64,000 bases of DNA from Psychrobacter sp. UBA3962 (GTDB taxonomy: Bacteria; Pseudomonadota; Gammaproteobacteria; Pseudomonadales; Moraxellaceae): positions 13,029 to 77,028 of the forward strand of contig NZ_DGDC01000030.1 in assembly GCF_002385225.1 (NCBI RefSeq), given 5' to 3'. A program made the position numbers and the translations under genes. Positions 53,763-62,821 of this stretch are shown piece after piece; within the stretch, counting starts at the first letter, position 1; each line of letters starts with the position of its first letter. The notes below the pieces were generated by a model that saw only the letters and a list, made by a program, of their open reading frames with translations, was not told where the DNA came from and searched no databases.

Positions 53763-54671
53763 ATGACAACAAGCTCAAGTTCAAAACCTATGACAATGAA
53801 TTCAACAAACTCGGTTCCCTTTGATCAGCGCATGAATAAATCGCTCTATTCAAGACGTAAAGCCTTCAATATCATCGGTCTTATCTTTGCGATGTGTGCC
53901 ATGGCCTTTGGTTTATTTTGGTTGGGCTGGATTTTATTTGATCTGCTGCGTAAAGGTATGGAAGCTATGATTACCATGCCTATCTTTACCGCTGACACTC
54001 CACCGCCAGGGACAATTGGGGGATTAAGAAACGCGATTGTTGGTTCGGTGATGATAGCGGGCACAGGCTTGTTGATTGGAGCACCCGTGGGCTTATTAGC
54101 TGGGATTTATTTGGCAGAGTTTTCTCAAGGCTCATGGCTTGGTAAGGCGACCCGCTTTATTAATGACATCTTATTATCAGCGCCATCAATCGTTATCGGT
54201 CTGTTTATTTTCTCATTAATGGTTAGTAATCGCAGCTTTTCAGGTTGGGCAGGCGCAGTGGCTTTATCGCTGATTATTATTACAGTCGTGGTTCGTAGTA
54301 CAGAGACCATGCTGAATCTAGTTCCCAATCAATTGCGAGAAGCGTCTTATGCTTTGGGTGCTCCTAAATGGAAGGTGGTCACCTCGGTAACCATGCAGGC
54401 GGCTAAGTCAGGTCTAATAACTGGGGTTCTATTAGGTTTTGCTCGTATTACTGGCGAGACCGCTCCCTTACTATTCACTGCGTTAAATAATAGGTTCTTT
54501 AGCTGGGATATGAGCAGTGCAATGGCCAACTTACCGATGACTATTTATCAGTTTGCCGCAGCGCCAGATGATACCCAAAATATGCTGGCGTGGGCAGGGG
54601 CGTTAATAGTGACCTTCTCTGTGTTAGGGCTAAATATTATCGCCCGTGTTGTCGGAAGAGATAAGAAATAG
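53763..54671 (+). CDS. pstA: Phosphate ABC transporter permease PstA
   Basis: The 302-residue protein has six membrane segments and the PstA pattern: GGLRNAIVGSVMIAGTGLLIGAPVGLLAGIYL, then the EAA-loop-like NQLREASYALGAPKWKVVTSV and LGFARITGETAPLLFTA. It pairs with PstC. The N-terminus has a polar low-complexity extension of about 25 residues. Confidence 0.95.
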   Translation: MTTSSSSKPMTMNSTNSVPFDQRMNKSLYSRRKAFNIIGLIFAMCAMAFGLFWLGWILFDLLRKGMEAMITMPIFTADTPPPGTIGGLRNAIVGSVMIAGTGLLIGAPVGLLAGIYLAEFSQGSWLGKATRFINDILLSAPSIVIGLFIFSLMVSNRSFSGWAGAVALSLIIITVVVRSTETMLNLVPNQLREASYALGAPKWKVVTSVTMQAAKSGLITGVLLGFARITGETAPLLFTALNNRFFSWDMSSAMANLPMTIYQFAAAPDDTQNMLAWAGALIVTFSVLGLNIIARVVGRDKK

Positions 54672-54770
54672 CGGCAATTAATAAGCTAAAAAGAATAGGT
54701 TCAAAAGCTGAAAAGATAGATAAAAGCATTCAAATTTAATTTTTTAAAAAGATACTAAGAAGGTAGCGTT

Positions 54771-55679
54771 ATGTCAGATATATTGGAGAAAAAAGCAATG
54801 GCTAAAGAAGCGAAGGTTAAGAGCAGTACTATACAGCAGCCAATCCAAACTGGTAACCAGCAACAGCAACCAGATACCGCCACCTTTACTAAGCAGACAC
54901 TGGCTGACTTACCACAGAACATGCCAGCTGCAAAATTACAAGTACGTAACTTGGACTTTTACTACGGTGATTTTAGAGCGCTTAAAGAAATCAATATTGA
55001 TATCCCAGAAAAAAATGTGACCGCTTTTATTGGTCCTTCTGGCTGCGGTAAATCAACGTTATTGCGCACTTTTAACCGCATGTATGATCTATATCCAGGT
55101 ATGCGCGCGGAAGGTAAAATTCTGCTAGATGGCAATAACATTCTACAAAAAAATGTAGACGTTAACCTATTACGTGCTCGTGTTGGTATGGTTTTCCAAA
55201 AACCAACCCCTTTCCCAATGTCTATCTATGATAACGTGGCCTTTGGCGTACGTTTGTATGAAAAGCTAAGTAGATCAGAGCTTGATGACCGTGTGGAATG
55301 GGCTCTGAAAAAATCAGCGCTATGGCCAGAAGTGAAAGACAAGCTTAAAGCATCAGGTCTGTCTTTATCGGGCGGTCAGCAGCAGCGTTTATGTATCGCA
55401 CGTGGTGTGGCGACCAAACCTGAAGTCTTATTATTGGATGAGCCAACATCGGCACTTGACCCTATTTCAACAGGCGCGATTGAAGATCTTATTGAAGACT
55501 TAAAACATGATTATACCATTGCTATCGTGACTCATAACATGCAACAAGCGGCGCGTGTTTCTGATTACACCTGTTATATGTATTTGGGTGATATGGTCGA
55601 AATGGGTGAGACCAATCAAGTCTTTACTAACCCTGCGCAAAAAGCGACGGAAGATTATATTACCGGTCGCTACGGCTAA
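54771..55679 (+). CDS. pstB: Phosphate ABC transporter ATP-binding protein PstB
   Basis: PstB drives phosphate import. Walker A is GPSGCGKST, the Q-loop is in VGMVFQKPTPFPMS, the signature is LSGGQQQRL, Walker B LLLDEPTSALDP, and the switch His follows in THNM. Of its 302 residues the first 50 are a Q/T/P-rich extension not found in E. coli PstB (257). The ATG at 54771 has AAGG upstream, but an internal ATG (54801) is also possible. Confidence 0.96.
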   Translation: MSDILEKKAMAKEAKVKSSTIQQPIQTGNQQQQPDTATFTKQTLADLPQNMPAAKLQVRNLDFYYGDFRALKEINIDIPEKNVTAFIGPSGCGKSTLLRTFNRMYDLYPGMRAEGKILLDGNNILQKNVDVNLLRARVGMVFQKPTPFPMSIYDNVAFGVRLYEKLSRSELDDRVEWALKKSALWPEVKDKLKASGLSLSGGQQQRLCIARGVATKPEVLLLDEPTSALDPISTGAIEDLIEDLKHDYTIAIVTHNMQQAARVSDYTCYMYLGDMVEMGETNQVFTNPAQKATEDYITGRYG

Positions 55680-55781
55680 GATAAAAATAGTTAACTCATG
55701 CTCATTAACTAAGCGTTTAACAGAGGCTATGAGCAAGGCCCATAGCTTTTAAACGCGCTTATAGACTTGGATAAAGCCGCT

Positions 55782-56525
55782 ATGCCGCTTACGGAAAAAC
55801 ACTCATCTAAAAGCTACGATAACGACTTACGTGAATGTATTGACCTATTTATGACCATGGGTCAGATGTCAGCAGAGCAGGTCACTCTAGCAACGCATGC
55901 CTTAGTAGACAGTGACGTCGAACTGGCAAAAAAAGTGATTGAAGAAGACAGTAAGATCAATCAAATGGAGATTAAGGTTGATGAATTGGTGGTGTTATTA
56001 GTTGCCAAACGTCAACCTACGGCTAGCGATTTAAGACTGGTCATGGCCCTAAGCAAAGGCGTAGTCGATTTAGAACGAATCGGTGATGAGGCCAGTAAGA
56101 TTGCTCGTATGGCTTGTAAACTGCATAAAGAAGGGGTGTCTCCCAGAGGGTATTCGGAGGTTCAGCATCTTTCAAATCAAGTTCGAGTAATGTTGCTAGA
56201 AGCTTTAGATGCCTTTTTACGTATGGATCCGGAGCAGGCTTTCTCAGTGCTACAAAGCGATGAGACGGTGAATCAAGAGTATCAATCTGCCAGCCGCTCA
56301 TTGATGACCTATGTGATGGAGGACAGCCGTCATGTGTCAAAGGTGATTAACATCTTATGGGTATTGCGAGCACTTGAGCGGGTGGGCGATCATGCTCGAA
56401 ATATTGCGGAGTTGGTGATTTACTGTACCAGTGGTAAGGATGTTCGCCACACCGATTTTGTCACTGTGGAGCAAGCAGTACAAGAAGCCTCAAGCCTGAT
56501 AGCTTCTCGTAATACAGAAGAATAA
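55782..56525 (+). CDS. phoU: Phosphate signalling protein PhoU
   Basis: PhoU links Pst flux to the PhoR-PhoB sensor. The protein is two PhoU helical repeats: LRECIDLFMTMGQMSAEQVTLATHALVDSD, then DLRLVMALSKGVVDLERIGDEASKIA, and VINILWVLRALERVGDHARNIAELV. The E-R-I/V-G-D metal motifs appear twice. ATG 55782 is preferred to the upstream TTG at 55767. It ends the pst operon; phoB and phoR are not here. Confidence 0.95.
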   Translation: MPLTEKHSSKSYDNDLRECIDLFMTMGQMSAEQVTLATHALVDSDVELAKKVIEEDSKINQMEIKVDELVVLLVAKRQPTASDLRLVMALSKGVVDLERIGDEASKIARMACKLHKEGVSPRGYSEVQHLSNQVRVMLLEALDAFLRMDPEQAFSVLQSDETVNQEYQSASRSLMTYVMEDSRHVSKVINILWVLRALERVGDHARNIAELVIYCTSGKDVRHTDFVTVEQAVQEASSLIASRNTEE

Positions 56526-56605
56526 TTCCAGGCCATGACAGACAGATGACTTAATAGAGACTTTTAAATAGAAAGTGTGAAATGTAGAGTATTAAATTAA
56601 GAGTT

Positions 56606-56645
56606 AAAAAAAAGGAGAGGCATATTAAATGCCTCTCCTTTTCTT
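56606..56645. terminator. Bidirectional terminator between phoU and yggX
   Basis: A-rich start, AGGAGAGGCAT, loop ATTAA, ATGCCTCTCCTTTT. A perfect 11-base stem with A/T tails. Confidence 0.92.
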
Positions 56646-56673
56646 AAGCCTATAGCTTGATCGCTAATTGCTT

Positions 56674-56964
56674 TTACGTCTCAGGTGTCCAACCTTGAGG
56701 GCGCTCGTAGTCTTCATTGTCTAAAAACTTGTCACGCTGTTCATTAATGAACTTTTTAGCCTCTGGGTTAATCATGCTCAGATGGTTTTCGTTAATTAGC
56801 ATGGTTTGTAACTCTAACCATTCATCCCAAGCCTTTTTAGACACAGTGTTCTGAATCTCTTCCCCTTTTTTATTTGGGAAAGGCGGGTTCGGCATTTTGG
56901 GCAAATCTTGCTTATATTTACGGCAAAACACCATATTTGCTTTTGGGTCAAAAGTAGCTGTCAT
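56674..56964 (-). CDS. yggX: Fe(2+)-trafficking protein YggX
   Basis: The 96-residue product has MVFCRKYKQDLPKMPNPPFPNKKGEEI, the Cys near the N-terminus, and EWLELQTMLINENHLSMINPEAKKFINEQ, then GWTPET. It matches YggX, which protects iron-sulfur clusters against oxidation and may traffic iron. It lies about 100 bases after argH on the same strand. Confidence 0.95.
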   Translation of the reverse strand: MTATFDPKANMVFCRKYKQDLPKMPNPPFPNKKGEEIQNTVSKKAWDEWLELQTMLINENHLSMINPEAKKFINEQRDKFLDNEDYERPQGWTPET

Positions 56965-57067
56965 TGTCCTATCCTATTTTAACTGTGAATTTAAACTGGT
57001 ACTTATAGTTGTGCATGTGAATTGCTTATAGCGACAACATTAATATGTAAAGAGCTTAATCTCTAAG

Positions 57068-58531
57068 CTATTTAACATCGATATTGTATTGAGCCAAACG
57101 CTCACGGCCACGGGCCACAGCTTGTAATACTTGGTTTGGTGCAGTACCGCCTAAATGATCGCGAGCTGCCAATGAGCCCTCAAGGGTCAGATAATCAAAC
57201 ACGTCATCGCCAATAGCATCACTGAACTGTTGCAGTTGCTCAAGTTGTAACTCACTTAAATCAACTCCTTCTTTGATACCTAGCGCTACTGCATTACCCA
57301 CTACTTCGTGAGCATCACGGAAAGGGACACCGCGGCGAACCAGATAATCGGCCAAGTCGGTAGCGGTGGCATAGCCCTTCATGGTGGCCGCACGCATATT
57401 TTCTTTGTTAGGTATTATATTAGGCAGCATATCCACAAATGCAAGAAGCGAGCCGGTTAAGGTGTCGACACAATCAAATAGTGGCTCTTTGTCTTCTTGG
57501 TTGTCTTTGTTATACGCTAAAGGTTGGTTTTTCATTAAAGTTAACAGTGTAATCAGTTGACCAAAGACACGGGCTGCCTTACCGCGTACCAGCTCAGGGA
57601 CATCGGGGTTTTTCTTTTGTGGCATGATAGAGGAGCCGGTACAGAAGCGGTCAGGAATTTGTACGAAGCCAAATTGCGCTGACATCCATAAGATAATCTC
57701 TTCACTCATACGTGATAAGTGCATCATTAAAATAGAAGCCGCTGACGTGAACTCGATGGCAAAATCACGGTCTGAGACGGCGTCTAATGAGTTTTGGCAA
57801 ATGCCCTCGAAACCCAAAAGATCCGCTGTAATGGTACGGTCGATTGGGAAGGTGGTTCCAGCCAAAGCTGCGCTACCCAATGGCATCTGGTTAATACGAC
57901 GACGGGCATCAATTAAGCGCTCAGTGTCACGATTTAGCATCTCAAACCAAGCCATAACATGGTGGCCAAAGCTCACCGGCTGTGCGGTTTGTAAATGGGT
58001 GAAGCCTGGCATGATGGTATCTGTGTGCTGTTCGGCAAGGTTTAATAGCCCTGACTGTAACTTCACCAATAGCTCAACAATATTGTCTACTTCTTCGCGT
58101 AACCATAAGCGAATGTCGGTCGCTACTTGGTCGTTACGACTACGGCCAGTGTGTAGCTTTTTCCCCACGGTGCCAATAATATCGGTCAGACGAGACTCGA
58201 CGTTCATATGCACATCTTCTAAAGCAACAGACCAGTTAAACTCGCCAGCATCGATTTCTTGCTGCACTTGATGCAGACCTTTAATAATAGTGTCTACTTC
58301 TTCTTGAGTTAAAATGTCACATTTACCGAGCATAGTGGCATGAGCAATTGAGCCTTGAATATCATGCTTGGCAAAGCGCTGGTCGAAGCCGACAGAGGCC
58401 GTAAAAGCCGCCACAAAGCTATCAGTGGCTTCACTAAAGCGGCCACCCCACATTTGTTGGCCTTGGCCGCTGGTGACGCTAGGTTTATTTGCTTGAGTAT
58501 CTGAAATATTAGTTGAGTTGTTGGCAGTCAT
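57068..58531 (-). CDS. argH: Argininosuccinate lyase
   Basis: ArgH makes arginine and fumarate in the last arginine step. ATG 58531 gives a 487-residue product; the upstream start (58576) would add 15 odd hydrophobic residues. It has MWGGRFSEATD, HTGRSRNDQVATDIRLW, QPVSFGHHVMAWFEML, and the fumarase/lyase signature GSSIMPQKKNPD. The N-terminus has a short S/T/N-rich leader. It is divergent from hemC. Confidence 0.97.
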   Translation of the reverse strand: MTANNSTNISDTQANKPSVTSGQGQQMWGGRFSEATDSFVAAFTASVGFDQRFAKHDIQGSIAHATMLGKCDILTQEEVDTIIKGLHQVQQEIDAGEFNWSVALEDVHMNVESRLTDIIGTVGKKLHTGRSRNDQVATDIRLWLREEVDNIVELLVKLQSGLLNLAEQHTDTIMPGFTHLQTAQPVSFGHHVMAWFEMLNRDTERLIDARRRINQMPLGSAALAGTTFPIDRTITADLLGFEGICQNSLDAVSDRDFAIEFTSAASILMMHLSRMSEEIILWMSAQFGFVQIPDRFCTGSSIMPQKKNPDVPELVRGKAARVFGQLITLLTLMKNQPLAYNKDNQEDKEPLFDCVDTLTGSLLAFVDMLPNIIPNKENMRAATMKGYATATDLADYLVRRGVPFRDAHEVVGNAVALGIKEGVDLSELQLEQLQQFSDAIGDDVFDYLTLEGSLAARDHLGGTAPNQVLQAVARGRERLAQYNIDVK

Positions 58532-58768
58532 ATCAGTCCAAATCCAGTAAAATGCACAGAGTTTGCAGTATAGCAAAGGACTGGGTCGCCTTGCTAGTTA
58601 ACCTACCCTGTTAAATTGGGAGTTGTCTAAACATAACATCACTGAAATACCCTGCTATTTATGGTTAAATAAGCAAGATGACAAACAGACCACTATTTAT
58701 TGGTCTTATTTTCAACCTCATTTTATATAATTCTACTAAACCAATTATCATCCGATTAAAAGATAACT

Positions 58769-59767
58769 ATGACCACATCAGCCCATACCACTACTTTAAA
58801 AACCTTAAATATTGCCACTAGAAAGAGCCCTTTGGCCATGTGGCAAGCCGAACACATCAAATCACGCTTAGAGTCTTTATACCCAGAGCTTGAAGTAAAT
58901 TTAGTGACCATGGTTACCCAAGGTGACAAGATTCTTGACACGCCTTTGGCTAAAATTGGCGGAAAAGGCTTATTTGTTAAAGAACTAGAACAAGCACTGT
59001 ATGATGGGCGTGCTGATATTGCCGTGCACTCCTTAAAAGATGTGCCCATGGAGTTACCTGAAGGTCTGATACTAGGGACTTATTGCAAACGTGAGACACC
59101 TACCGATGCTTTCGTCTCTAATAGTTATGACAGACTAGAAGATTTACCCCAAGGTGCCGTAGTAGGGACTGCCAGCTTACGCCGTCAGTGTCAGATAAAA
59201 GCTTTCCGTCCCGACTTACAAATTCAGTCTCTACGCGGTAATGTGCAGACCCGCTTGGCCAAACTAGATGCTGGCGAATACGATGCCATTATTTTAGCGA
59301 CCAGTGGTCTTAAACGGGTTGAGCTTAGTGAGCGTATCAAGCAAGAGATTGATATCGATATTAGCTTACCTGCAGTAGGTCAAGGCGCGCTGGCTATTGA
59401 ATGTCGTGCGGATGATGAGGCAGTATTAGCCCTATTGAAACCGCTTAATGATGGACAAGCCCGTATTCGCCTGAAAGCTGAGCGTGCTTTAAACCGCCGA
59501 TTAGAAGGAGGTTGTCAGGTGCCTATTGCTGCTTTTGCTGTGATTGAAAAAGACTCTGAGCAGTCTCATGAAAAAACCTTATGGTTACGCGGCCGTGTTG
59601 GCTCTGAAGACGGAACAACGTTACTTAAAGCGGATAAACGTATTGAGCTGATCGGTGACCAAGCTGCTCGTGAAGCCCAAGCTGAGCAACTAGGCATTGA
59701 AGTGGCCGATGAGCTATTGTCACTAGGTGCAGACAGTATTTTAGCTGCCATATATAAAAAAGACTAA
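58769..59767 (+). CDS. hemC: Hydroxymethylbilane synthase (porphobilinogen deaminase)
   Basis: HemC joins four porphobilinogens. It has TRKSPLAMWQAEHIKSRLE, VHSLKDVPMELPEGL, GTASLRRQCQIKAFRPDLQIQSLRGNVQTRLAKLD, and the dipyrromethane Cys in EGGCQVPIAA. Length (332) is slightly above the E. coli value (313). It is followed by hemD. Confidence 0.97.
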   Translation: MTTSAHTTTLKTLNIATRKSPLAMWQAEHIKSRLESLYPELEVNLVTMVTQGDKILDTPLAKIGGKGLFVKELEQALYDGRADIAVHSLKDVPMELPEGLILGTYCKRETPTDAFVSNSYDRLEDLPQGAVVGTASLRRQCQIKAFRPDLQIQSLRGNVQTRLAKLDAGEYDAIILATSGLKRVELSERIKQEIDIDISLPAVGQGALAIECRADDEAVLALLKPLNDGQARIRLKAERALNRRLEGGCQVPIAAFAVIEKDSEQSHEKTLWLRGRVGSEDGTTLLKADKRIELIGDQAAREAQAEQLGIEVADELLSLGADSILAAIYKKD

Positions 59768-59812
59768 CAGCTGTCAGTTTGATGTAAACCTACCTTGACT
59801 TGAAGTGGTGTC

Positions 59813-60598
59813 ATGATTTTTATCAATACTCGTCCTACCAGTCGCTCCTTGTTGCTAACCCAAGCTATGCAAGATAAGGGGATGACTGTATTAGAGATGC
59901 CGTTATTAGAGTTAGCGCCTATTGATATTAGTGAGCGAGAGCAGCAATATCAACAGCAGTTCTGCCAGCAGCAAGACCACTATCAAGCTTTGGTGGTAGT
60001 CAGTCCTACTGCTGCCCGTATGGGGCTAGCCGCTTGTCCTAAAGGCTTTATACCCAACTGTGCGGTGATTGCTGTGGGTCATGCCACAGCAGATATTCTG
60101 CGGGCGGAAGGCTGGCAGGTACAGTGCCCTGAAGAGTACAGCAATGAAGGCATGATAAAGATGTCTGCGCTAAATTCTCTAGGGGCTGGGGATCATATTT
60201 TGGTATGGCGAGGACGGGGTGGCAGACGGGTATTAGTAAACTTTCTACAAGATAATGAAGTAGAGGTCCATGCCATTGCTTGGTACCAACGCCAATGTCC
60301 TATTGATGCACCCACTAAATTTGAGCAACTGCAACAACAGCTGACAACGCTAGTCAGTGATCAGCGTCCCATTGCTTTAGTCAGTAGTGGAGAAGCGTTC
60401 ACCAATTGGAGGTTGTTATTTGCAGAATCAGAAGGTGAAAAAGGCACTGGGCTGCAACTGGCTGACTTTAATTATTTGACCTTTGGTAAACGTCTGACAG
60501 AGACACTAGATGAGTTACAGCTTAACTGTATACGCATTGATAACCTCGATGTTGAAGAGGTTTGGCGCGGTATTGAGCAGACAGTTGCGAAGCCCTAA
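59813..60598 (+). CDS. hemD: Uroporphyrinogen-III synthase
   Basis: The 261-residue product lies 45 bases after hemC, as usual. The family is poorly conserved but has the bilobed pattern: TRPTSRSLLLTQAMQDKGMTVLEMPLLEL, VVVSPTAARMGL, AVGHATADILRAEGW, and VWRGRGGRRVLVNFLQDNEVEVHAIAWYQRQ, with SSGEAF near the C-terminus. It closes and inverts ring D in haem synthesis. Position and motifs support the call. Confidence 0.9.
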   Translation: MIFINTRPTSRSLLLTQAMQDKGMTVLEMPLLELAPIDISEREQQYQQQFCQQQDHYQALVVVSPTAARMGLAACPKGFIPNCAVIAVGHATADILRAEGWQVQCPEEYSNEGMIKMSALNSLGAGDHILVWRGRGGRRVLVNFLQDNEVEVHAIAWYQRQCPIDAPTKFEQLQQQLTTLVSDQRPIALVSSGEAFTNWRLLFAESEGEKGTGLQLADFNYLTFGKRLTETLDELQLNCIRIDNLDVEEVWRGIEQTVAKP

Positions 60599-60669
60599 TC
60601 GCATTAAATCAAAGTAAATTAAGTTAAATGAGTTAGCCAATTCAGCTATAGCGTGGAGATTTTTTGTTA

Positions 60670-61155
60670 ATGACAACTCATAGTTTAAATCCTAATAATT
60701 TAAATCCTAATTTCGAAAAACCTGAGGCTTTATCTAAGTTTGCCAGTATTTATGTTCAGCCCATTATCTGGAATGACATGGATGCTTTTAACCACGTTAA
60801 TAATGTGGTGTATTATCGCTATGCTGAGTCAGCGCGTATTAATTATCTCAATGAGCTGGGCGCCTTTACTGATGAGGTGACCACGGTACTGGCTCAATCC
60901 AGTTGCACCTATTTAAAGCCTGTAGTATTTCCAGACACTTTATTAATCGGAGTGCGCACTAAGAAGCTTGGGAATACCAGTATCGTGATGGAGTACTGCT
61001 ACTATAGCCAGGTACAGCAGAGCGTAGTCGCTACTGGGGATTCAGTGTTGGTTCGATTAAACAAAGATGCCAGTGCCAAAGTAGCTTGGACAGAGGTAGA
61101 GCGTGATAATATCTTGGCCTTTGAAAAGGGTGTTGGCCACACTCCAGACTTTTAA
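60670..61155 (+). CDS. Hotdog-fold acyl-CoA thioesterase
   Basis: The 161-residue product has the 4HBT/YbgC-like pattern: VQPIIWNDMDAFNHVNNVVYYRYAESARINYL, with the D(M/x)DAFNHVNN active-site motif, and VFPDTLLIGVRTKKLGNTSIVMEYCYY. It probably hydrolyses short or medium acyl-CoA. The start is uncertain: GGAG (60655-60658) is 5 bases before TTG 60664 but 11 before ATG 60670. The N-terminus repeats LNPN twice. Its stop overlaps the next gene (TAATG). Confidence 0.85.
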   Translation: MTTHSLNPNNLNPNFEKPEALSKFASIYVQPIIWNDMDAFNHVNNVVYYRYAESARINYLNELGAFTDEVTTVLAQSSCTYLKPVVFPDTLLIGVRTKKLGNTSIVMEYCYYSQVQQSVVATGDSVLVRLNKDASAKVAWTEVERDNILAFEKGVGHTPDF

Positions 61156-61895
61156 TGCTGTCATTTTTTAATCGCAGAAAAACAGCGCAGCTACCTCCTG
61201 CGCTGCCTTATCTGGATAGTGTTTTTTACCCTCTGACGTGGCAACAGCACATATTTGAATCAGCTCCTCACTTCCTTTTGAACCTTATTGACAACCTATC
61301 TGTTGAGCCAGCAGACCCATCAGGCCTAGCCCTTTCAAATGGAAGTCAATACACCGTCAATAACCTAGCCGGTTATCAAAAACAATTTAGTCAGCTTTTA
61401 CTGCATCAACCGCTTTATCAAGAGTGGATAAATTTCACGGTGTTTGGTCGCTATGTACAGCGCAGTTTTAGCGCTTTTTATCAACAGACGGAAGATGTGT
61501 TTAATGCTGAAATGCCAGAAATACTGAAATACGAGTTGATGCGGCACACCCAAAGATTGCCAAAAGGACAGGTGTTATTGGTGGGTGGTAAGCTTCCCTT
61601 ATCCGTGCGCAGAGAAAAATTATTAATTACTACGCTCAATCCTTTTAAGGCCATCGTAGACGCTTTAACAGTAGCTCCGCTGGTTAATTCTCCTTATGTG
61701 ATCAATATCATTACTGCAAACTCAGATAAAGTGAAAGCCTTTGCGGTGAAACACAATAAGTACACCTCTGAAGGGGGCCGCAACGAAGTGATGATATTAG
61801 ACTTTAATCACCTGATATTAACTGAAGAGAAGACCCATAAAAATAATGCCCAATCAGAACCATTATATCTGATTAGGCATTACAGGATAGGTTAG
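61155..61895 (+). CDS. Hypothetical protein, possibly degenerate ADP-ribosyltransferase fold
   Basis: The 246-residue product starts on the TAATG shared with the thioesterase stop, so it is translationally coupled. I do not recognise a close family. The C-terminal half has an ordering like ADP-ribosyltransferases: LPKGQVLLVGG (135-145, where ART has a VLYRG Arg), LLITTLNPFKAI (156-167, like FISTSLxxxxA), VINIITANSDKVKAF (182-196), and GGRNEVMILD (207-216, like the E-x-E V-L-L-P). The catalytic Arg and first Ser are missing, so it may be inactive or a fold-only match. The final codons overlap the upp terminator. Confidence 0.5.
   Translation: MLSFFNRRKTAQLPPALPYLDSVFYPLTWQQHIFESAPHFLLNLIDNLSVEPADPSGLALSNGSQYTVNNLAGYQKQFSQLLLHQPLYQEWINFTVFGRYVQRSFSAFYQQTEDVFNAEMPEILKYELMRHTQRLPKGQVLLVGGKLPLSVRREKLLITTLNPFKAIVDALTVAPLVNSPYVINIITANSDKVKAFAVKHNKYTSEGGRNEVMILDFNHLILTEEKTHKNNAQSEPLYLIRHYRIG
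61838..61884 (-). terminator. Terminator of upp, inside the convergent coding sequence
   Basis: On minus, TAATGCCTAATCAGA (61882-61868), a 9-base loop, TCTGATTGGGCATTA (61858-61844), then TTTTTA. The stem is 15 base pairs with one U-G pair; on the plus strand this becomes a C-A mismatch. It overlaps the last 50 bases of the convergent hypothetical gene. Confidence 0.8.
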
Positions 61896-61929
61896 GGTTG
61901 AGCTAAATTTCTGTTATTTAGTCCCCGTT

Positions 61930-62568
61930 TCATTTAGTACCAAAAATTTTATCACCTGCATCGCCAAGGCCTGGGATGATATAACCATCTTCATTTAAGT
62001 GACTGTCTAAAGAAGCGGTATAAATCTTCACATCAGGGTGCGCTTCATTCACCAAGCGTACGCCTTCAGGGGCCGCAACCAAGACTAATGCTTTAATGGT
62101 TGAACAGCCTTTTTCTTTTAACATATCGATGGTAGCTACCATTGAGCCGCCAGTTGCCAACATTGGGTCAATAATTAGCGCAGGACGACGGTCCACATCA
62201 GCGACCAGTTTTTCGAAGAAAGGCACAGGTTGTAAGGTTTCCTCATCACGCTGTAGGCCCACCATTGAGATTTTTGCTGTAGGAATAAGGTCTAACACCC
62301 CATCAAGCATACCTAAGCCAGCACGTAAAATAGGAACGATGGTCACCGTCTTACCGACGATTTGTTCCCCTTTAAATTCTGTATTATCCCAACCTAGCAT
62401 GGGGAATTCTTCAATTTCGAAGTCGCGACAAGCCTCATAAGCCATCAAACGGGCAAGTTCACTGGTCAAAGTACGGAATTTATAGGTACTGCAATCTTTG
62501 GCTCGCATCAGGCTTAGCTTATGGCGTACTAGGGGGTGGGTGATAATTTCTATATTTAGGGTGTTCAT
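61930..62568 (-). CDS. upp: Uracil phosphoribosyltransferase
   Basis: Upp salvages uracil to UMP with PRPP. The 212-residue product has HPLVRHKLSLMRAKDCSTYKFR, VPILRAGLGMLDGVL, and the PRPP-binding LIIDPMLATGGSMVATI, plus ASLDSHLNEDGYIIPGLGDAGDKIFGT at the C-terminus. Length matches. Single gene. The terminator lies past its stop, in the neighbouring coding sequence. Confidence 0.97.
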   Translation of the reverse strand: MNTLNIEIITHPLVRHKLSLMRAKDCSTYKFRTLTSELARLMAYEACRDFEIEEFPMLGWDNTEFKGEQIVGKTVTIVPILRAGLGMLDGVLDLIPTAKISMVGLQRDEETLQPVPFFEKLVADVDRRPALIIDPMLATGGSMVATIDMLKEKGCSTIKALVLVAAPEGVRLVNEAHPDVKIYTASLDSHLNEDGYIIPGLGDAGDKIFGTK

Positions 62569-62821
62569 AATACCTCTTTGACCGTCGTCAGAATTAGGAC
62601 AGCTTGCATGAATTTAAAAGGGAGTCATATTTTAAAAATATGTTGCATTATTGGACGTAGATGCAATTAACAAAACAATTATACCAATAAAACAAAAGCA
62701 ACTGACAAACTTCCTGGTTTCGATACCCTATATAACAGGAATTAAAATATAGTTATTCAAATTAATAGACAGCTATTCTAATTAAAAAATAGATATTCAA
62801 TATGTTAGTAAGGAGTCTCCT

